Positions 34,175 through 44,134 of a DNA stretch of 64,000 nucleotides are shown one piece after another. The notes under the pieces are model-generated. The model ran no database searches. It was not told where the DNA came from and saw only the letters and a list, made by a program, of their open reading frames with translations. The DNA lies in assembly GCA_035591015.1 (NCBI GenBank), contig JAXIUW010000008.1, positions 1 to 64,000 on the forward strand. The letters are read 5' to 3'. Position 1 is the first letter of the stretch. Each line of letters opens with the position of its first letter. The position numbers and the translations under genes were made by a program. The stretch is from Cephalothrix simula (lineage: Eukaryota > Nemertea > Palaeonemertea > Archinemertea > Cephalotrichidae).

Positions 34175-35135
34175 CAGCATTTTGACCGAAGCTCGGCAAG
34201 CATTACAGATTGAAACCGAAGCCCTACAAGGCGTTCAAGCACAACTTGGAGAGGCGTTTGTTAGTGCCGCACGCAAGATTTTCAACGCTCCGGGCAAGCT
34301 CATTGTTACCGGCATGGGCAAAAGCGGATTGGTAGGGCGCAAGATAGCCTCAACCATGGTCAGCACAGGGCAGATGGCGATTTTTCTGCATCCGGCCGAA
34401 GCCATTCATGGCGATTTGGGAGTGATTAGTCGTGGTGATGTAATGCTGGCTATATCTAACTCTGGCACAACCGCAGAGATCATGCGTTTGCTGGGGCCGC
34501 TACGGCGCATTGGCGGTGAGCTGATTTCTATTACCGGCGATGCTAAATCTGATCTAGCGCAACGGGCTGAATTGCATCTTGAAGTTAAAATTAATCAAGA
34601 AGCCTGCCCGCTTGGCTTAGCTCCAACGGCTAGCACTACGGCGGCTATGGCTTTAGGCGATGCCTTAGCGGTATGCCTGCTTAAAATGCGTAATTTTTCT
34701 GCTGAAGACTATGCTGTGTTTCATCCGGGCGGGGGCTTGGGTAAAAAGTTGATTACAACCGTTGGCGATATAATGGATACCAACATTCCCCTAGTTAGTA
34801 GCCAAGATACAATAAAAAAAGGTGTTAAGGTTATAGAAGATAAACGCTATGGAATAACTGGAATAGTTAATGATCAACAGGAGTTAGTCGGCTGTTTTTC
34901 AATGGGAGACTTTACTCGCCTGTATATTAAAGAGCCTGATTTAGGTTTTATGACTAATACCATGGGCGACCATAAGCAGGCAACGGTGGTTACTATTGCT
35001 GCTCATCAGTTGGCGGCTCGGGCTTTGTATGTTATGGAGCAGAACTCAATCCGTGCTTTGTTTGTGGTTGATGCCCAAAATCGCCCAATCGGCATAGTTG
35101 GCATTTATGAGATACTAAAAAGCGTTGATTATTGA
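34164..35135 (+). CDS. kdsD: Arabinose-5-phosphate isomerase (KdsD/KpsF/GutQ family)
   Basis: 323 residues. N-terminal SIS domain (about 1-185) with GKLIVTGMGKSGLVGRKIASTMVSTG, HPAEAIHGDLGVI and SNSGTTAEIMRLL; then two CBS domains (about 205-265 and 270-323). It turns ribulose 5-phosphate into arabinose 5-phosphate, the precursor used by KdsA encoded just upstream with an 11-bp overlap. The set kdsB-kdsA-kdsD thus makes and activates Kdo apart from the phosphatase step; kdsC is not here. Confidence 0.95.
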   Translation: MDDNSILTEARQALQIETEALQGVQAQLGEAFVSAARKIFNAPGKLIVTGMGKSGLVGRKIASTMVSTGQMAIFLHPAEAIHGDLGVISRGDVMLAISNSGTTAEIMRLLGPLRRIGGELISITGDAKSDLAQRAELHLEVKINQEACPLGLAPTASTTAAMALGDALAVCLLKMRNFSAEDYAVFHPGGGLGKKLITTVGDIMDTNIPLVSSQDTIKKGVKVIEDKRYGITGIVNDQQELVGCFSMGDFTRLYIKEPDLGFMTNTMGDHKQATVVTIAAHQLAARALYVMEQNSIRALFVVDAQNRPIGIVGIYEILKSVDY

Positions 35136-35189
35136 GTTATCACTAGCGAAGAGCCAAGTTGATTGAGCCAGTTTCTAAGTAACAGGTTT

Positions 35190-36428
35190 CTAAGTAAGCT
35201 GTTCACGCAGCTCCATGCCCTGTTCATAAAAGGCTTTGGCACGTTCAGTATCACCAATCTTAAAGCAGCGATTGCCGATTAGGTCAATTAATTCAATCTG
35301 TCCGGGAATGTCTTGCATACTTTTTTTAAGCTCTAAATGAGCAATATAGGTGCGAATGAGGCGTGCATCGGCATTTATTGCGTCTAGTTCTTGCTCAAGT
35401 TGATAGTAAAGTCGGTCAGCATCGGCATAGCGTCCTGCATTATTGTGCTCACGCAATACGGTTTCACGCAGGCTTATTCTTAGATTACTGGCAGCATCTG
35501 GTGGTAAGGACTTGGCATAACGTCTAATCCAATCGTCATATTGACCATTGCCATCAAGAGTATCTCTTACATAACGGCTAAAAGCTACGGCAGTTTCACG
35601 CTCAGTTTGCCCACGCAACACCGTTAACCCGGCCTCTAATGCCGTTGTTTCTGGGGGCAGGGGCAAGTTAAGTTGACTGCTTGCCGTTTGCAGTTCTTGC
35701 AGATACTCGCCGAGTCGCTGTCCATCACTATTATTTAGAGCGGTTTGGCAAGACTGAAGTATCTCATGCAGTCCACGGTGCAAATTTTCTGGTCGCTGAT
35801 CGGGTTGAGCCGGTTTTTGTGGCTTGCCACGAGGACTTTGTGCGCCTTGATAAGCTCTTTGTGCGGTGTAGGTTTGGCTTATTGAGCGTTGCGGTTTGCT
35901 TTCTGCGGGGCTAGATTCAGTTGGCGGAGCAGCAACTTGTGGCGGATTTACCTTGGCAGCGGTGTTTGTAACAACATTATCTTGAGTGGATTCGGCATCT
36001 GCTTTAAGGTCAGCTTCGGTAGTCTTTTCTGCGGTTGATGCTCTGTCTTGAACAGCCTGCTGGCGAGCATTTTGAACCACTTTTTGTAGGGTGGCCTTGG
36101 CTTGCTCAGCTGGGTTTGGCGTTTTTGATGATAGCGATAGAGTAACTCCGTCATCATCTAAGGCTTCTTCGCTGCTTGAGCTAAGAATCTTATGAAAGGG
36201 GTTAGATTTAAATAAGGCCGGGTCTAGGCGTGTTGATGATGGCTGTGGTGGAGCATGGGCGGTTTCATCAATAACTACAGTGGTATGCTTCAGTATAACG
36301 CCGATTAAAGCTCCTACCAAAGCTAAAAAGAATACCGCCAATGCCAGCCAATCACTGGGGTAAAACCACATTATGACGCCGGCACCAAAAAAGCTCAATG
36401 CCGCTACTAGTAACCATTTTTGTTTCAT
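35190..36428 (-). CDS. Membrane-anchored protein with helical C-terminal domain, unknown function
   Basis: About 412 residues from the ATG at 36428, which has GAGGG 5 nt upstream; an upstream ATG (36479) adds 17 residues without a ribosome binding site. Two membrane spans (about 4-20 and 24-44) are followed by a long Ala/Gln/Pro/Ser-rich, low-complexity linker (about 60-215) and a helical C-terminal domain (about 220-412) with TPR-like helices, ending CFKIGDTERAKAFYEQGMELREQL. I do not recognise the family. It faces away from kdsD (convergent) and is followed upstream by pal on the same strand. A periplasmic or cytosolic scaffold role is possible but not shown. Confidence 0.75.
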   Translation of the reverse strand: MKQKWLLVAALSFFGAGVIMWFYPSDWLALAVFFLALVGALIGVILKHTTVVIDETAHAPPQPSSTRLDPALFKSNPFHKILSSSSEEALDDDGVTLSLSSKTPNPAEQAKATLQKVVQNARQQAVQDRASTAEKTTEADLKADAESTQDNVVTNTAAKVNPPQVAAPPTESSPAESKPQRSISQTYTAQRAYQGAQSPRGKPQKPAQPDQRPENLHRGLHEILQSCQTALNNSDGQRLGEYLQELQTASSQLNLPLPPETTALEAGLTVLRGQTERETAVAFSRYVRDTLDGNGQYDDWIRRYAKSLPPDAASNLRISLRETVLREHNNAGRYADADRLYYQLEQELDAINADARLIRTYIAHLELKKSMQDIPGQIELIDLIGNRCFKIGDTERAKAFYEQGMELREQLT

Positions 36429-36512
36429 AGCACCCTCATTGCTTGTATATAATATAACAAGCGAGAAGGTTAGGCTCAATTATTGTGTAATTATTGTGAA
36501 CTTATTGTGCGC

Positions 36513-37211
36513 TTATTGGACTTGAGTATATAGTTTCTCGGGCTTAAGCGGGTCATTCTGCTCTTTATTCCAGCTAAATTCAACACGACGATTTTTTGCC
36601 CAAGCGGCATCAGTTTGATGATAATCAAGAGGCATTTCTTCACCATAGCTAATTAAGCCCAAGCGATTTGGGTTAATGCCGGCAGTAATCAGATATTTGG
36701 CAACGCTCTCAGCACGCTCTAGCCCCAAAGCAAGATTATATTCAACAGCACCACGCTCATCGGTGTGCCCAATCAAATTTAGTTTAATGTCAGTGTTTTG
36801 CATAAGCCACTTTAGCACCTGATTGATGTTTTTTTGCTGCGAGGCATCAATGCGCTTGCTGTCAAAAGCAAAGTGGATTGTCGGCAAGTCAGATATAACA
36901 CGATATTTCAAACCAATAGGCGACAGACCTACAGAATCTTCTGGGGGTTTGATGCGTTGAGCAAAGTCAATTTCGGGATAGTCTTCATTGATATCAGGCA
37001 GCTCAGAGAATAATCGAGAATCGGGATCAAAATTTCTTGCAGAGCCTTGCTGCTCTATAGCGGTTCGTGGATTATCGGCTTCAGCGTTATCATAGAGATA
37101 ATTATTGGCGCCTCTAATGGGGCTTTCAATTACTTCAGAACTAGCGCAACCAACTAATCCAAGCAGGGCAAAGGCGGTGGCTAGAGCGAATACAGGCTTG
37201 TAGTTATTCAT
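36513..37211 (-). CDS. pal: OmpA-family, Pal-like peptidoglycan-associated lipoprotein
   Basis: 232 residues. Lipobox LGLVGCAS (Cys about 22), a 75-residue linker, then an OmpA-C domain (about 105-225) with IHFAFDSKRIDASQQKNINQVLKWL, NLIGHTDERGAVEYNLALGLERAESVAKYL and AWAKNRRVEFSW. The Asp and Arg that bind diaminopimelate are in place. It ties the outer membrane to the cell wall. It is longer than E. coli Pal and not next to tolB, so it may be a Pal paralogue rather than the Tol-Pal member. Confidence 0.85.
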   Translation of the reverse strand: MNNYKPVFALATAFALLGLVGCASSEVIESPIRGANNYLYDNAEADNPRTAIEQQGSARNFDPDSRLFSELPDINEDYPEIDFAQRIKPPEDSVGLSPIGLKYRVISDLPTIHFAFDSKRIDASQQKNINQVLKWLMQNTDIKLNLIGHTDERGAVEYNLALGLERAESVAKYLITAGINPNRLGLISYGEEMPLDYHQTDAAWAKNRRVEFSWNKEQNDPLKPEKLYTQVQ

Positions 37212-37289
37212 AAAATCAAAGCGAGTTATATTGAAAAGTAGGCTTATTGCTTACAGTCAGTCTTTATGACCTCATAGCAAAGCAAAAAG

Positions 37290-39215
37290 CTAACCACTAA
37301 TACGAGCTTGATGCGCTTTGATGGGTAGGAGTTTGATTATATCATCGGCAATTTGTTCTGGTAGCAATGAAGAATAGCTCAGCTGCTCAGATTGCGCTCC
37401 GTAGCTAATAAATTCATCTGGAATGCCCATAACTTTGGTGCGTACGGAAATATCGTGCTTACTAATTAAAGACAACACAGACTCGCCAAAACCGGTGCTG
37501 ATAACATTTTCTTCAATAGTGCCCACCAACTTCACTGATTTTATATGTTTAATTAATAATTGTTCATCAAGTGGCTTAATAAAGCGAGCGTCAATTAAAC
37601 TGGCTTCAATACCGTATTTTGCTAGTAATTCAAGTGCTTTTTCAGCAGCTTTGACCATGCTACCGATGGCGATTATTAATACATCATTATTAGGGTTATC
37701 AATTAGGCATTCGGCTGTGCCAATTTCAATGGGCAAGATACTTTGCTGTTCAAAATCCATGGGGAGCGTATTGCCTCGTGGATAGCGCATGGCGATAGGT
37801 CCGGCCTCATAATTAAGAGCAGTTAGTAGCATCCGCCGCATTTCAAGTTCATTGCGTGGAGCCATGTGTACCATGCCGGGGATCATGCGCAGATAGCCAA
37901 AATCAAACACCCCATGATGCGTGGGGCCATCTGAACCAACAAAGCCACCTCTATCCATCATAATGCGCACGGGCAATTTTTGCAGAGCAATATCATGCAC
38001 CATTTGGTCAAAGGCACGCTGCGAAAAGGTAGAATATACAGTAACAAAAGGCTTCAGGCCGTTAGCGGCCATGCCGCCGGCCGAACAATAAACATTAGCT
38101 TCGGCAATGCCAAAGTCAAAAACACGGTTGGGATATTTTTTATAAAGTTCGCCAAGACCCGTATTAGTTGGCATAGCTGCGGTTAGGGCGACCACTTTTT
38201 GATCAGTTTCCATCAGCTGCGTAAGTCCTTCACTATAGATTTTTGTCCAACTCTTGGCAGGTTGCGCTGTAGAGCTTTTAACGGCGGGCGGGCTGAGCGC
38301 ATGGGCATCAAACGTGCCCTCTATGCCATCACCCAAACCCTTGCCTTTGATAGTTCTAACGTGGAGAAAAACAGGCTCATCAATATTTTTTAACTTAGTG
38401 AGATTTTTAACTAAATCTTTCAGACTATGCCCCTCTACCGGGCCGAAGTAGCGAAAGTTAAAGGCCTCAATCAGTGCGCCAACATTGGGGCTGCCATAAT
38501 CTTTGAATGAGCGTTCCATATGCCGTAAATTGCGCACCAATGACCCTCCAAAGGGTAAACGGTGATGGATTTTTTTAATGTCAGAGCGCATCGTATTGTA
38601 CGAAGATGATATAGTTATATTGGTAATAAATCGTGATATTGCGCCAACATTTTCATCAATGCTCATGCCGTTATCATTAAAGATTACCAGCATTTTTAAG
38701 CCTAATGCTCCGGCAGCATTAAGTGCCTCATAAGCCAAACCACCGGTTAGGCCACCATCACCAATAACAGCAATAATTTTTTGCTCTTTTTTCAGTAAAT
38801 TACGAGCCACTCCCATGCCCAATGCCGCCGAAATAGACGTTGAGGCATGACCAGCACCAAAGTGATCAAAGGAGCTTTCTTCTCTTTCTAAAAACTTAGA
38901 CATTCCGCCCCACTTTCCGTAATCGTTAAAGCGATTAGCACGACCGGTAAGTAACTTGTGAACATGCGCCTGATGCCCAACATCCCACACAATAAGGTCT
39001 TGGCTAAAGTCGTAAATCTTAAACAGGGCTAAGGTTAGCTCTATCACGCCCAAAGCTGCTCCCAAATGCCCACCGGTATTGCTGATGCTGCTGATTAAAA
39101 ACTGACGACATTCTTCGGCAAGCTCGTTAAGCTGTTGTATGCTATAGCCCTGAATTTGGGTGGGTTTTTTGATGCCGAATAGAATTGGATAATCTTTTTG
39201 AGTAGCTGAGGCCAT
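37290..39215 (-). CDS. dxs: 1-deoxy-D-xylulose-5-phosphate synthase
   Basis: 641 residues. TPP-binding GDGGLTGGLAYEALNAAG with FNDNGMSID, the early GHQAHVHKLLTGR, SVEGHS-like GPVEGHSLKDL, the transketolase middle domain FGIAEANVYCSAGGMAANGLKP and DRGGFVGSDGPTHHGVFD, and a C-terminal domain to residue 641. It makes DXP from pyruvate and glyceraldehyde 3-phosphate, feeding Dxr (10.8 kb). A short in-frame insertion after residue 190 (SSYNTMRSDIKKIHHRLP) is normal for the family. Divergent from dapD. Confidence 0.96.
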   Translation of the reverse strand: MASATQKDYPILFGIKKPTQIQGYSIQQLNELAEECRQFLISSISNTGGHLGAALGVIELTLALFKIYDFSQDLIVWDVGHQAHVHKLLTGRANRFNDYGKWGGMSKFLEREESSFDHFGAGHASTSISAALGMGVARNLLKKEQKIIAVIGDGGLTGGLAYEALNAAGALGLKMLVIFNDNGMSIDENVGAISRFITNITISSSYNTMRSDIKKIHHRLPFGGSLVRNLRHMERSFKDYGSPNVGALIEAFNFRYFGPVEGHSLKDLVKNLTKLKNIDEPVFLHVRTIKGKGLGDGIEGTFDAHALSPPAVKSSTAQPAKSWTKIYSEGLTQLMETDQKVVALTAAMPTNTGLGELYKKYPNRVFDFGIAEANVYCSAGGMAANGLKPFVTVYSTFSQRAFDQMVHDIALQKLPVRIMMDRGGFVGSDGPTHHGVFDFGYLRMIPGMVHMAPRNELEMRRMLLTALNYEAGPIAMRYPRGNTLPMDFEQQSILPIEIGTAECLIDNPNNDVLIIAIGSMVKAAEKALELLAKYGIEASLIDARFIKPLDEQLLIKHIKSVKLVGTIEENVISTGFGESVLSLISKHDISVRTKVMGIPDEFISYGAQSEQLSYSSLLPEQIADDIIKLLPIKAHQARISG

Positions 39216-39357
39216 AACAATAAAAATAACTTACAAAATAAGCCGACATTGTACCACGTTCGCAATTATATGGGCTAAATTGGAAAGAGCAGTTTTTTAA
39301 GTTATTCTGTGCAGACTGATGCCATAATAAATATTATTGCCGAGGTAAGGTATAGTT

Positions 39358-40428
39358 ATGAGTAATTCTATAGAGTTTGTGGTTTTGGTTCGTCTACGTA
39401 GCGAAGGCGTTCTAAAGGGCGTTTTTTGGGCAGATGCTACCCACAGAGCATCAATTGAGGTGTTGCTAAAGCATATACAGAGTGGCATTATTCCGCAGTC
39501 ATCTAAATCAGAACTAGTGCATGACTTTGATGCTCAACGGCTCAATGGAGCAATTCGGCAACTGATTGAAAGCCGCCACACAGATTGGCAAGTAGAGGTT
39601 GTTAGTAGCGAGCAGCCTAATTTATTAGCGGGCGTTTTGAGCTTGAACAGTGATCGTCAGCAGGCCGAAGCATTTATAGAGTTGCTTGATAGGGGATTGA
39701 TTAGAGCTGCTGAAAAAATTGACGAAGCATGGCAGCCACAACGCTATGTTATTGATGGCATTTTGGATTACTTTAGAGCTATGCCTAATCAACGCCAGCA
39801 AGACCTATGGTGGGATAAGATTCCCCTTAAAACCATCGGGTTGACTGACGACCAGTTGCAAGAAGCTGGCGTTCGCTATGCCCCGGGATGTATGGTGCGC
39901 AAGGGTGCGTACATAGGCTCAGGTACGGTGCTGATGAATTTATCTTTTGTTAATATTGGCGCCCACATTGCCGGCGGCGGAGTGATGATTGATGGTGGCG
40001 CGCGCATAGCATCATGCGCTCAGATTGGCAGCGGAGTAAAGTTTGGTGCGGGCAGTGGCGTTGAGGGCATATTAGAACCGCCCGGACGGCTACCATCAAT
40101 AGTTGAAGATAATGCCGTGATTGGTGCTATGTGTGAGGTTTGCGGTATTGTTGGCGAGGGGGCAATAGTGGCCAGCGGTGTGGTTATGGCTTCTGGCAAA
40201 AAGATTTATGATGCTGAAACTGGCCAAATAGTAAGTCCGCAGCGCATTGAAGTTGGCGAAGAAGTATTTTTAGTGCCAACAATACCACCCTACCGCCTAG
40301 CCGTTGAGGGTGGATTGCCCGCCAATGATGGCCGTAGCTACACTGCAGCAGTTATTTTGAAGCCGGGCGATTTGCGTGAAACCAAAACACGTGAAGCATT
40401 CCGCAAGCAGGGGATACTTTATTCATAA
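39358..40428 (+). CDS. dapD: Tetrahydrodipicolinate N-succinyltransferase, long form
   Basis: 356 residues, longer than the 274-residue E. coli type. A non-conserved N-terminal part (about 1-130) precedes YFRAMPNQRQQDLWWDKIP and a left-handed beta-helix of hexapeptide repeats (about 180-290: APGCMVRKGAYIGSGTVLMN, FVNIGAHIAGGGVMIDGGARIASCAQIGSGVKFGAGSGVEG) typical of DapD. It succinylates tetrahydrodipicolinate in lysine and diaminopimelate synthesis, so it supplies peptidoglycan precursors. The start has AGGTAAGG some 10 nt upstream. It stands alone. Confidence 0.92.
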   Translation: MSNSIEFVVLVRLRSEGVLKGVFWADATHRASIEVLLKHIQSGIIPQSSKSELVHDFDAQRLNGAIRQLIESRHTDWQVEVVSSEQPNLLAGVLSLNSDRQQAEAFIELLDRGLIRAAEKIDEAWQPQRYVIDGILDYFRAMPNQRQQDLWWDKIPLKTIGLTDDQLQEAGVRYAPGCMVRKGAYIGSGTVLMNLSFVNIGAHIAGGGVMIDGGARIASCAQIGSGVKFGAGSGVEGILEPPGRLPSIVEDNAVIGAMCEVCGIVGEGAIVASGVVMASGKKIYDAETGQIVSPQRIEVGEEVFLVPTIPPYRLAVEGGLPANDGRSYTAAVILKPGDLRETKTREAFRKQGILYS

Positions 40429-41195
40429 GCCCATTCTTAGTCTAGGTTGAGCTACTGTAGCAAAAAATGCACAGCTCTTCAGAAAGCCCGCATATCCAAC
40501 ATTAATGCGATGTTTTATTGCTTACGGTGGTGTTCAAGGCATTGGCCGTGGCGGCGAATGTTGAGGCAAGGCCGTAGCCATGAGCGAGGTTGGCGGTGTT
40601 GTTGATGAGAGCGATGAAAACTCTGTGGTGATTAGCCTTGGGCTATAATCGCAAGTAAAAAGGCCTATAACTTTGTAAGCTGATAGTCAAATAATCACCT
40701 AGAGTTTCTCACAAAAACGCCTTTTAATTGATACATCTAGTTGTTGATGCAGAAACGGCTAATCATTAGCTAGAGATAATACTATTCTAAGTCAGTGAGT
40801 GGCAGTAGCTAGAGCAGAGAGCTTCTGCAACCGAACAATCTTCAAGGCATATTCCAGCATTGTTGATAAAAAGCTGCTTGAAAAAAGTCCACAGTGTTGA
40901 AATTTTCCATCGCCTTTTTGATAAATAAAATATTTTTATATTAAAAATACACTGGCCTATTTAGCCTCTGTTTAGAGCTAGTCTAAGAGATTTCATTCGT
41001 AAGGCTAAAAAATAATCTGCTATTTACCTTGTATTTAAGCAGCTTAGAATAAATAGATGCTCAATATTGCAATAAAAATACTTTTTATCATATAAATGGC
41101 ATCTGGATTGCACAAATAACGGGCGTCGGTCGTTGGTAACGATAGCCGAGCTATTGAGATAGGGAATAGTTAGATGAAAGCAGTTTGGAGGTTTT
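40429..41195. other. 767-bp interval with a possible gene remnant
   Basis: Mostly AT-rich and non-coding. A minus-strand open frame (40505-40642) has a markedly more GC-rich, protein-like composition than its surroundings but no start codon. The segment around 40925-40960 is extremely AT-rich. The last 30 bp carry the ribosome binding site of the small gene at 41196. No hairpin-block modules are seen here. Confidence 0.5.
40505..40642 (-). pseudogene. Possible gene fragment (46 codons, no start)
   Basis: Between an in-frame TAG and a TAA, the minus strand encodes a run including FIALINNTANLAHGYGLAST and ATANALNTTVS. Third positions are C/G-rich and residues look like a normal helix, unlike the flanks. 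No start codon is present and I recognise no family. It may be chance; the compositional contrast is the only support. Confidence 0.2.
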
Positions 41196-41411
41196 ATGAA
41201 AGTTAAAAAGAGCATAGTAACTCATCAGCTAATCAAGCAAGCAGTTGAGGATTTTTATAATATGGGGAAATCTGTAGATGTTTTACCGCCTCAGGTGGTA
41301 TTTGCCAGACCACTTATTGGTGAACGATTCAGTATTTATGAGACAGACTTTAAGGATGACGACCTAGCTGCCTATGGTACTGATGATTATGGCGGTAAAA
41401 AGATTAACTAG
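41196..41411 (+). CDS. Small protein of 71 residues, unknown function
   Basis: The ATG at 41196 is preceded at normal distance by GGAGG, the best Shine-Dalgarno sequence I saw in the window. The protein starts basic and helical (MKVKKSIVTHQLIKQAVEDFYNMGK), passes through a Pro-rich middle (LPPQVVFARPLIGERF) and ends acidic (DFKDDDLAAYGTDDYGGKK). No membrane span, cysteine or known motif. It is convergent with the FG-GAP gene and preceded by a long AT-rich region. The strong ribosome binding site is the reason to believe it. Confidence 0.6.
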   Translation: MKVKKSIVTHQLIKQAVEDFYNMGKSVDVLPPQVVFARPLIGERFSIYETDFKDDDLAAYGTDDYGGKKIN

Positions 41412-41448
41412 CTTATAGTTTTATCGGGGAAGATAGGCAGAAGCATGC

Positions 41449-43146
41449 TTATTCATCAAGGGATACTACAACTATAGAGCTCATTCTTTGCGCCGTGTTC
41501 CTGCTGTCAGGATACCAAAAAATTATACTCTCACGTGCAGAACTAGAAAGTTTGCCGACAATTACATTATTGCCACGGTAGGGCATGGGTACGGGAAACT
41601 CTTCGGCAATGGGGTCATCCCAGTCTGGGCCGTCAGCACTATTCTTGTAAATGCTGATGGTGTTTATATATTGGTTGATGGCCAGATCACGCCAACCATC
41701 GCCATTTATATCAGGGCTAATCAGTATGGGGCGATTTTTTCGATTATCGTTTTCTATCTCAAGGGTTAAACTTTCGGTTGAAAAATTTTTCAGTTCTGTA
41801 TCTTCCCAGCGATATAAACTAGCATCCATGCTAATCGTGTCCATGGTTAAAGCTCTGATTATTGAAAATAAATTTATGCTTGTGGTCGCCACTAAAACCC
41901 AAGCCTCGTTGTTATTATTGACTAATGGGTAAATACTTTCTATAAAAGCTGGCCCTTCGCTGAATAACAATTGAGGCGTTACGGTTAGCGAGTACTGAGC
42001 ATTTTCATCAAGGCCATAGTGCAGGCTAACGTAGTTTTTTTGTTTGAAAAGGCTGTTACGGTTAACAGTTCTTAGCAATAAAATATCGTTGATTCGATCA
42101 TCGTTGATGTTGACAATAGAGCGAATTGTACGATGCTCATTTGCATCAGGTGCGGCATAGTCACCAATAGATACATGAGTTGGAACCAGCAAATCCTCTG
42201 TATTGTAAAGGTCTTCTAAGTGATTATGCTCTTCCCACAACTCAGGGCTAAAAGAATCTAAACTCTCAAGTACTTCACGCATATCTGCGGTTGATTGAAA
42301 GCCCATATTTTTGCTTAAGGCAGCAATCCATTCTGAAGGCACTCCATTTTCTACTAGGCGGGCAATGTTGTTCTTGCTGAGTACATACTCAAAGTACGAT
42401 GGATTAGCTTTAGTTAGATGATTATAGGTTACGTTTAACGAATAACTTCCGGGCTGTATGAGATCTGGCAGACCATCGGCATTGATGTCTTTCCACAGAA
42501 AGCTCGGATATGATCGCCTCGCTGTCAGGCCACCCCAGTCGCTCACGCCAACACCATCACCCGAGTACCACAGATACTGGGCTATCGGCACAAACATATT
42601 AAAGTCATTTAATTTGAATAATTGAAGCGCATCACTTCCATGAATGAAGATGATTGGCTCATCGCCGCCATTAATGCTGCCTTCGGCAGTGCTGGCCACC
42701 AAGCGCAGTTTTGAAGGCAAAAAGGTTGTTCCACCTGCAAAAGCAGTTTCACAGCTGCAACTTCGTAATAGGTTGAATTGCTGAGCATTTTCGTCAAGCT
42801 CTGCTACCCAGAGTGTGTCATCTTTAAGCACTAACCAGCGAGCTACTCCACGATGAATATCAATAAACTCTACCCAGCGGAAAGACCGATCTAGAGTCAT
42901 TTGCAGAGTTTCAACCAGTGTATTTTCACGAACTCGTAGCAGTGATAGCTTCTGCGATTCAACAAAGGGCATATAGCCGTGCATAACCATGATGGCCGGC
43001 TCTTCAAGGGCTACATACTGAACGCCTCTAACTACTTGCTCAAACTGATGCTCAAGTAGTTGCATACCATCATTATCGGCATGCGCATTGTGTCCAAAAA
43101 CAAAAAATTGACAAAATATAAATAAAATTAGTGACTTTGCACGCAT
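41449..43146 (-). CDS. Secreted protein with FG-GAP/VCBS-like calcium motifs
   Basis: 565 residues. Signal peptide of about 23 residues (ending NAHA), then a beta-rich body with three DxNxDxxxD-like loops: DINADGLPDLI, NINDDRINDILLL and DINGDGWRDLAINQY. These are the calcium loops of FG-GAP/VCBS beta-propeller repeats, so a propeller fold in the periplasm or at the surface is likely. It is last in a minus-strand series starting at the mre genes, 61 bp after the DUF3187 gene. Ligand unknown. Confidence 0.72.
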   Translation of the reverse strand: MRAKSLILFIFCQFFVFGHNAHADNDGMQLLEHQFEQVVRGVQYVALEEPAIMVMHGYMPFVESQKLSLLRVRENTLVETLQMTLDRSFRWVEFIDIHRGVARWLVLKDDTLWVAELDENAQQFNLLRSCSCETAFAGGTTFLPSKLRLVASTAEGSINGGDEPIIFIHGSDALQLFKLNDFNMFVPIAQYLWYSGDGVGVSDWGGLTARRSYPSFLWKDINADGLPDLIQPGSYSLNVTYNHLTKANPSYFEYVLSKNNIARLVENGVPSEWIAALSKNMGFQSTADMREVLESLDSFSPELWEEHNHLEDLYNTEDLLVPTHVSIGDYAAPDANEHRTIRSIVNINDDRINDILLLRTVNRNSLFKQKNYVSLHYGLDENAQYSLTVTPQLLFSEGPAFIESIYPLVNNNNEAWVLVATTSINLFSIIRALTMDTISMDASLYRWEDTELKNFSTESLTLEIENDNRKNRPILISPDINGDGWRDLAINQYINTISIYKNSADGPDWDDPIAEEFPVPMPYRGNNVIVGKLSSSARESIIFWYPDSRNTAQRMSSIVVVSLDE

Positions 43147-43207
43147 AGTCTCCCAGTATCCCCGCTAATAAAGTTGCTAATTTGGGCGTTGATGCCCTAA
43201 TCTGACG

Positions 43208-44134
43208 CTATAAATATAATCTGAATAATAATACCAGCAGATTGCTATCAGGCATGCCCTTAGATAGAAAAGGCTTTTCAAACTTCAGTCGCAATTCTAG
43301 TGGTAGCTGACTTTCATTATCAAGCACTGACTGCCAATTATCCCAGCCAAAGCTAAAGCCGGCTTTATAGTAATTACCTGAATCATTTAGAATTTCTCTG
43401 TCTAACTTACTAGCACCCATCCAGCCCATGCCAAGCTGTATGCCAACTATGTAGCTGCCAAAGAACATATCAAAACTGGTATCAACCAATAGTTCATAGC
43501 CACGAGTATAGTCAACCCTAGCAGTTGAGTTCCACGGAGTTATCTTGAAGGGTATGCCGTAGACATAACTGACGTGGCCTGATAGCACCGCCTGAAAATC
43601 AGTAAAATAATACGAGTATGTGCCTTGGAGCACTGCGGCGGGGCCGGGCTTATCAATTTGTAATGAATGGCGATTATAAAAGCCCTTGGCAAAGGCAAAG
43701 GGAGTTTCAATCCATAATTCGCCAATAACTTTTTGAAAAGAGTTATACGAAAACTGATAAGCTGTACCCACGCTGATATTGCCAAAGCGACCGATGGTGC
43801 GGTTGCCGAAATGCTCAATGAGGTCTTGACTAACGCCGCCGATAGAGCCTTTTTGAACGCCAACCCCGTAAGACGTTTTTAATAATATGTCCCAGCGGTC
43901 GGTTATTCCGTAGCCGAGGTTCATCCGCAGTATATGATACTGCTGCTCAAGGTTGCCAGTAGCGGCATCACCAAGGGCTAGGGTAGATAAATTGCCATGA
44001 CTGCCGTCATTCAGGTAGGCGGTATTTTGAAAGTTAAACTGATAGTCCCAGTCAAACTGCCAAACTGCGGTTGGAATAGCCCATGCAAGGCTAGGCCAAA
44101 CTATAAAAACCGTAATAAACCAAATTCTTAACAC
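43208..44134 (-). CDS. DUF3187-like outer-membrane protein
   Basis: 308 residues. Signal peptide ending AWAIP (about residue 20), then a run of amphipathic beta strands, many ending in aromatic residues (LLKTSYGVGVQKG, RFGNISVGTAYQFSY, YSYYFTDFQAVLSGHVSYVYG, IQLGMGWMGASKL), ending VLLFRLYL with a C-terminal hydrophobic residue suited to the Bam machinery. The pattern fits DUF3187, a predicted small beta-barrel family. Overlaps the end of maf by 7 bp. Function unknown. Confidence 0.68.
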   Translation of the reverse strand: MLRIWFITVFIVWPSLAWAIPTAVWQFDWDYQFNFQNTAYLNDGSHGNLSTLALGDAATGNLEQQYHILRMNLGYGITDRWDILLKTSYGVGVQKGSIGGVSQDLIEHFGNRTIGRFGNISVGTAYQFSYNSFQKVIGELWIETPFAFAKGFYNRHSLQIDKPGPAAVLQGTYSYYFTDFQAVLSGHVSYVYGIPFKITPWNSTARVDYTRGYELLVDTSFDMFFGSYIVGIQLGMGWMGASKLDREILNDSGNYYKAGFSFGWDNWQSVLDNESQLPLELRLKFEKPFLSKGMPDSNLLVLLFRLYL

